A stretch of 64,000 bases of DNA from Aeromonas diversa CDC 2478-85 (lineage in GTDB: Bacteria; Pseudomonadota; Gammaproteobacteria; Enterobacterales; Aeromonadaceae), in contig NZ_CDCE01000025.1 in the NCBI RefSeq assembly GCF_000819805.1, positions 1 to 64,000 of the forward strand, in the 5' to 3' direction. Positions 63,567 to 64,000 of this stretch are shown here, in pieces. The position numbers and the translations under genes are program-made. Numbering within the stretch: the stretch's first letter is position 1; the number at the start of each line of letters is the position of its first letter. Under the pieces are notes generated by a model. It was not told the DNA's origin. It made no database searches and saw nothing but the letters and a program-made list of their open reading frames with translations.

Positions 63567-64000
63567 GAATATCCTGATGAATGCGTGACATCTGCGGGGG
63601 ACACGGAGCGCCGCCGGCCCCCCGTCGTGGCGAGCGACGCCGCCTTGCGATCACAGCAGGGGCCGCCGCATGGGAAGGAGAGTATCTCTCTGTGTCTCTG
63701 GGGAATAAAGCCCGATATGTTCAGCGCAGGGGAGGGGAGGGGCCCTCGTCTCTGGCCGGCACACAGGGTCAGCCGTGTGGTCTCGCGACCCCTCCCACTG
63801 GGCATAGCCCTCGGGTCACCGGCATCCTCACCGCCAGCAGGAGTCAGCCACTCACAGCGCTGAGGGAACAGCTCATGAGACACCCGCTGCCGCGTTCTCG
63901 GCCGTTTGGCCGCGCCCCTTGATACAACCCCTCAACAATTCAGGGCGGATTCGCCAGACACCCCCCTCTCTTATCGGGGTGAATAACAATTTCGCAACCT
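63567..64000. other. right-edge region without a convincing gene
   Basis: Short frames of about 106-137 codons exist on both strands, but none has a recognisable protein or a good ribosome site. The region is GC-rich and holds three consecutive short hairpins (63760-63810). It may contain the LysR promoter and the leader of a gene to the right of the window. Confidence 0.5.
63760..63810. repeat. three consecutive short hairpins
   Basis: CACAC/GTGTG (63760-63764, 63775-63779), GGTC/GACC (63779-63782, 63787-63790) and GGGC/GCCC (63800-63803, 63807-63810) can fold one after another. This could be part of a structured leader RNA, but I do not recognise a known riboswitch. Confidence 0.35.

Noticed and set aside
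63740-63860. Known riboswitch (cobalamin, molybdenum cofactor or FMN type) at the right edge
   Set aside because: I compared the hairpins and GC-rich motifs with the conserved cores that I remember for these classes. None matched in order and spacing.
63581-63922. 113-codon frame near the right edge
   Set aside because: Basic, proline-rich, no match, no ribosome site. The opposite-strand frame at 63563-63883 is no better.
61157-64000. Horizontal island downstream of accA
   Set aside because: The MATE and LysR genes have the same GC content and codon use as the surroundings, and there is no repeat, integrase or tRNA at the borders.

Overview
The window is about 60% GC, gene-dense DNA from a gammaproteobacterium. 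Gene content and order fit the genus Aeromonas or a close relative best: the yaeH-dapD-glnD-map / rpsB-tsf-pyrH-frr-uppS-cdsA-dxr-rseP-bamA-skp-lpxD-fabZ-lpxA-lpxB-rnhB-dnaE-accA block, the argO/argP pair, lamB-malM and an enteric-like ptsG. The genus is inferred from protein similarity that I recognise, not from a database search.

Left edge (1-1890): the end of an integrated mobile element. It carries a DUF927 protein cut by the window edge, a Toprim primase-like protein and an AlpA-type regulator, all on the minus strand. An AT-rich control region with two perfect GTTATG/CATAAC hairpins follows. The element ends at a 13-base match to the 3' end of a tRNA-Ser gene, directly followed by a tRNA-style terminator. 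This looks like a right attachment site.

1917-9562: metabolic and transport genes. A LysR regulator is divergent from fdhD and a YdeP-type molybdopterin oxidoreductase. A DAACS symporter follows, then an aminoacyl-tRNA deacylase overlapping argO, with argP divergent.

9648-16120: the most interesting segment, a six-gene, tightly packed stressosome operon. It encodes a globin-coupled RsbR, RsbS, RsbT, RsbX, a large hybrid histidine kinase (PAS-HisKA-HATPase-REC-REC-HPt) and a REC-HD-GYP response regulator. The likely flow is a haem-based signal in RsbR, through the RsbS/RsbT switch and a phosphorelay, to cyclic-di-GMP breakdown. RsbS has Cys58 where B. subtilis RsbS has its phosphorylated Ser59, which suggests altered switching.

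16164-38168: pykF, an orphan periplasmic binding protein, a lipoprotein gamma-glutamyltransferase, a CPA2 antiporter without its usual RCK domain, rdgC, a GNAT acetyltransferase, sbcD-sbcC, a frameshifted GNAT gene, a membrane-anchored bactofilin, a chemoreceptor, lamB-malM, ptsG, yaeH and dapD. The upstream regions of lamB, ptsG and pykF each hold repeated motifs that look like operators.

38256-61145: the conserved information-processing and envelope-assembly block (glnD to accA), covering nitrogen sensing, translation, UMP kinase, undecaprenyl and CDP-diacylglycerol synthesis, the MEP pathway, sigma-E proteolysis, outer-membrane protein assembly, lipid A, DNA polymerase III and acetyl-CoA carboxylase. 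dxr lies after cdsA instead of before uppS as in E. coli. Several genes start with GTG or TTG.

61202-64000: a MATE exporter, a LysR regulator and about 430 bases with no convincing gene but several short hairpins.
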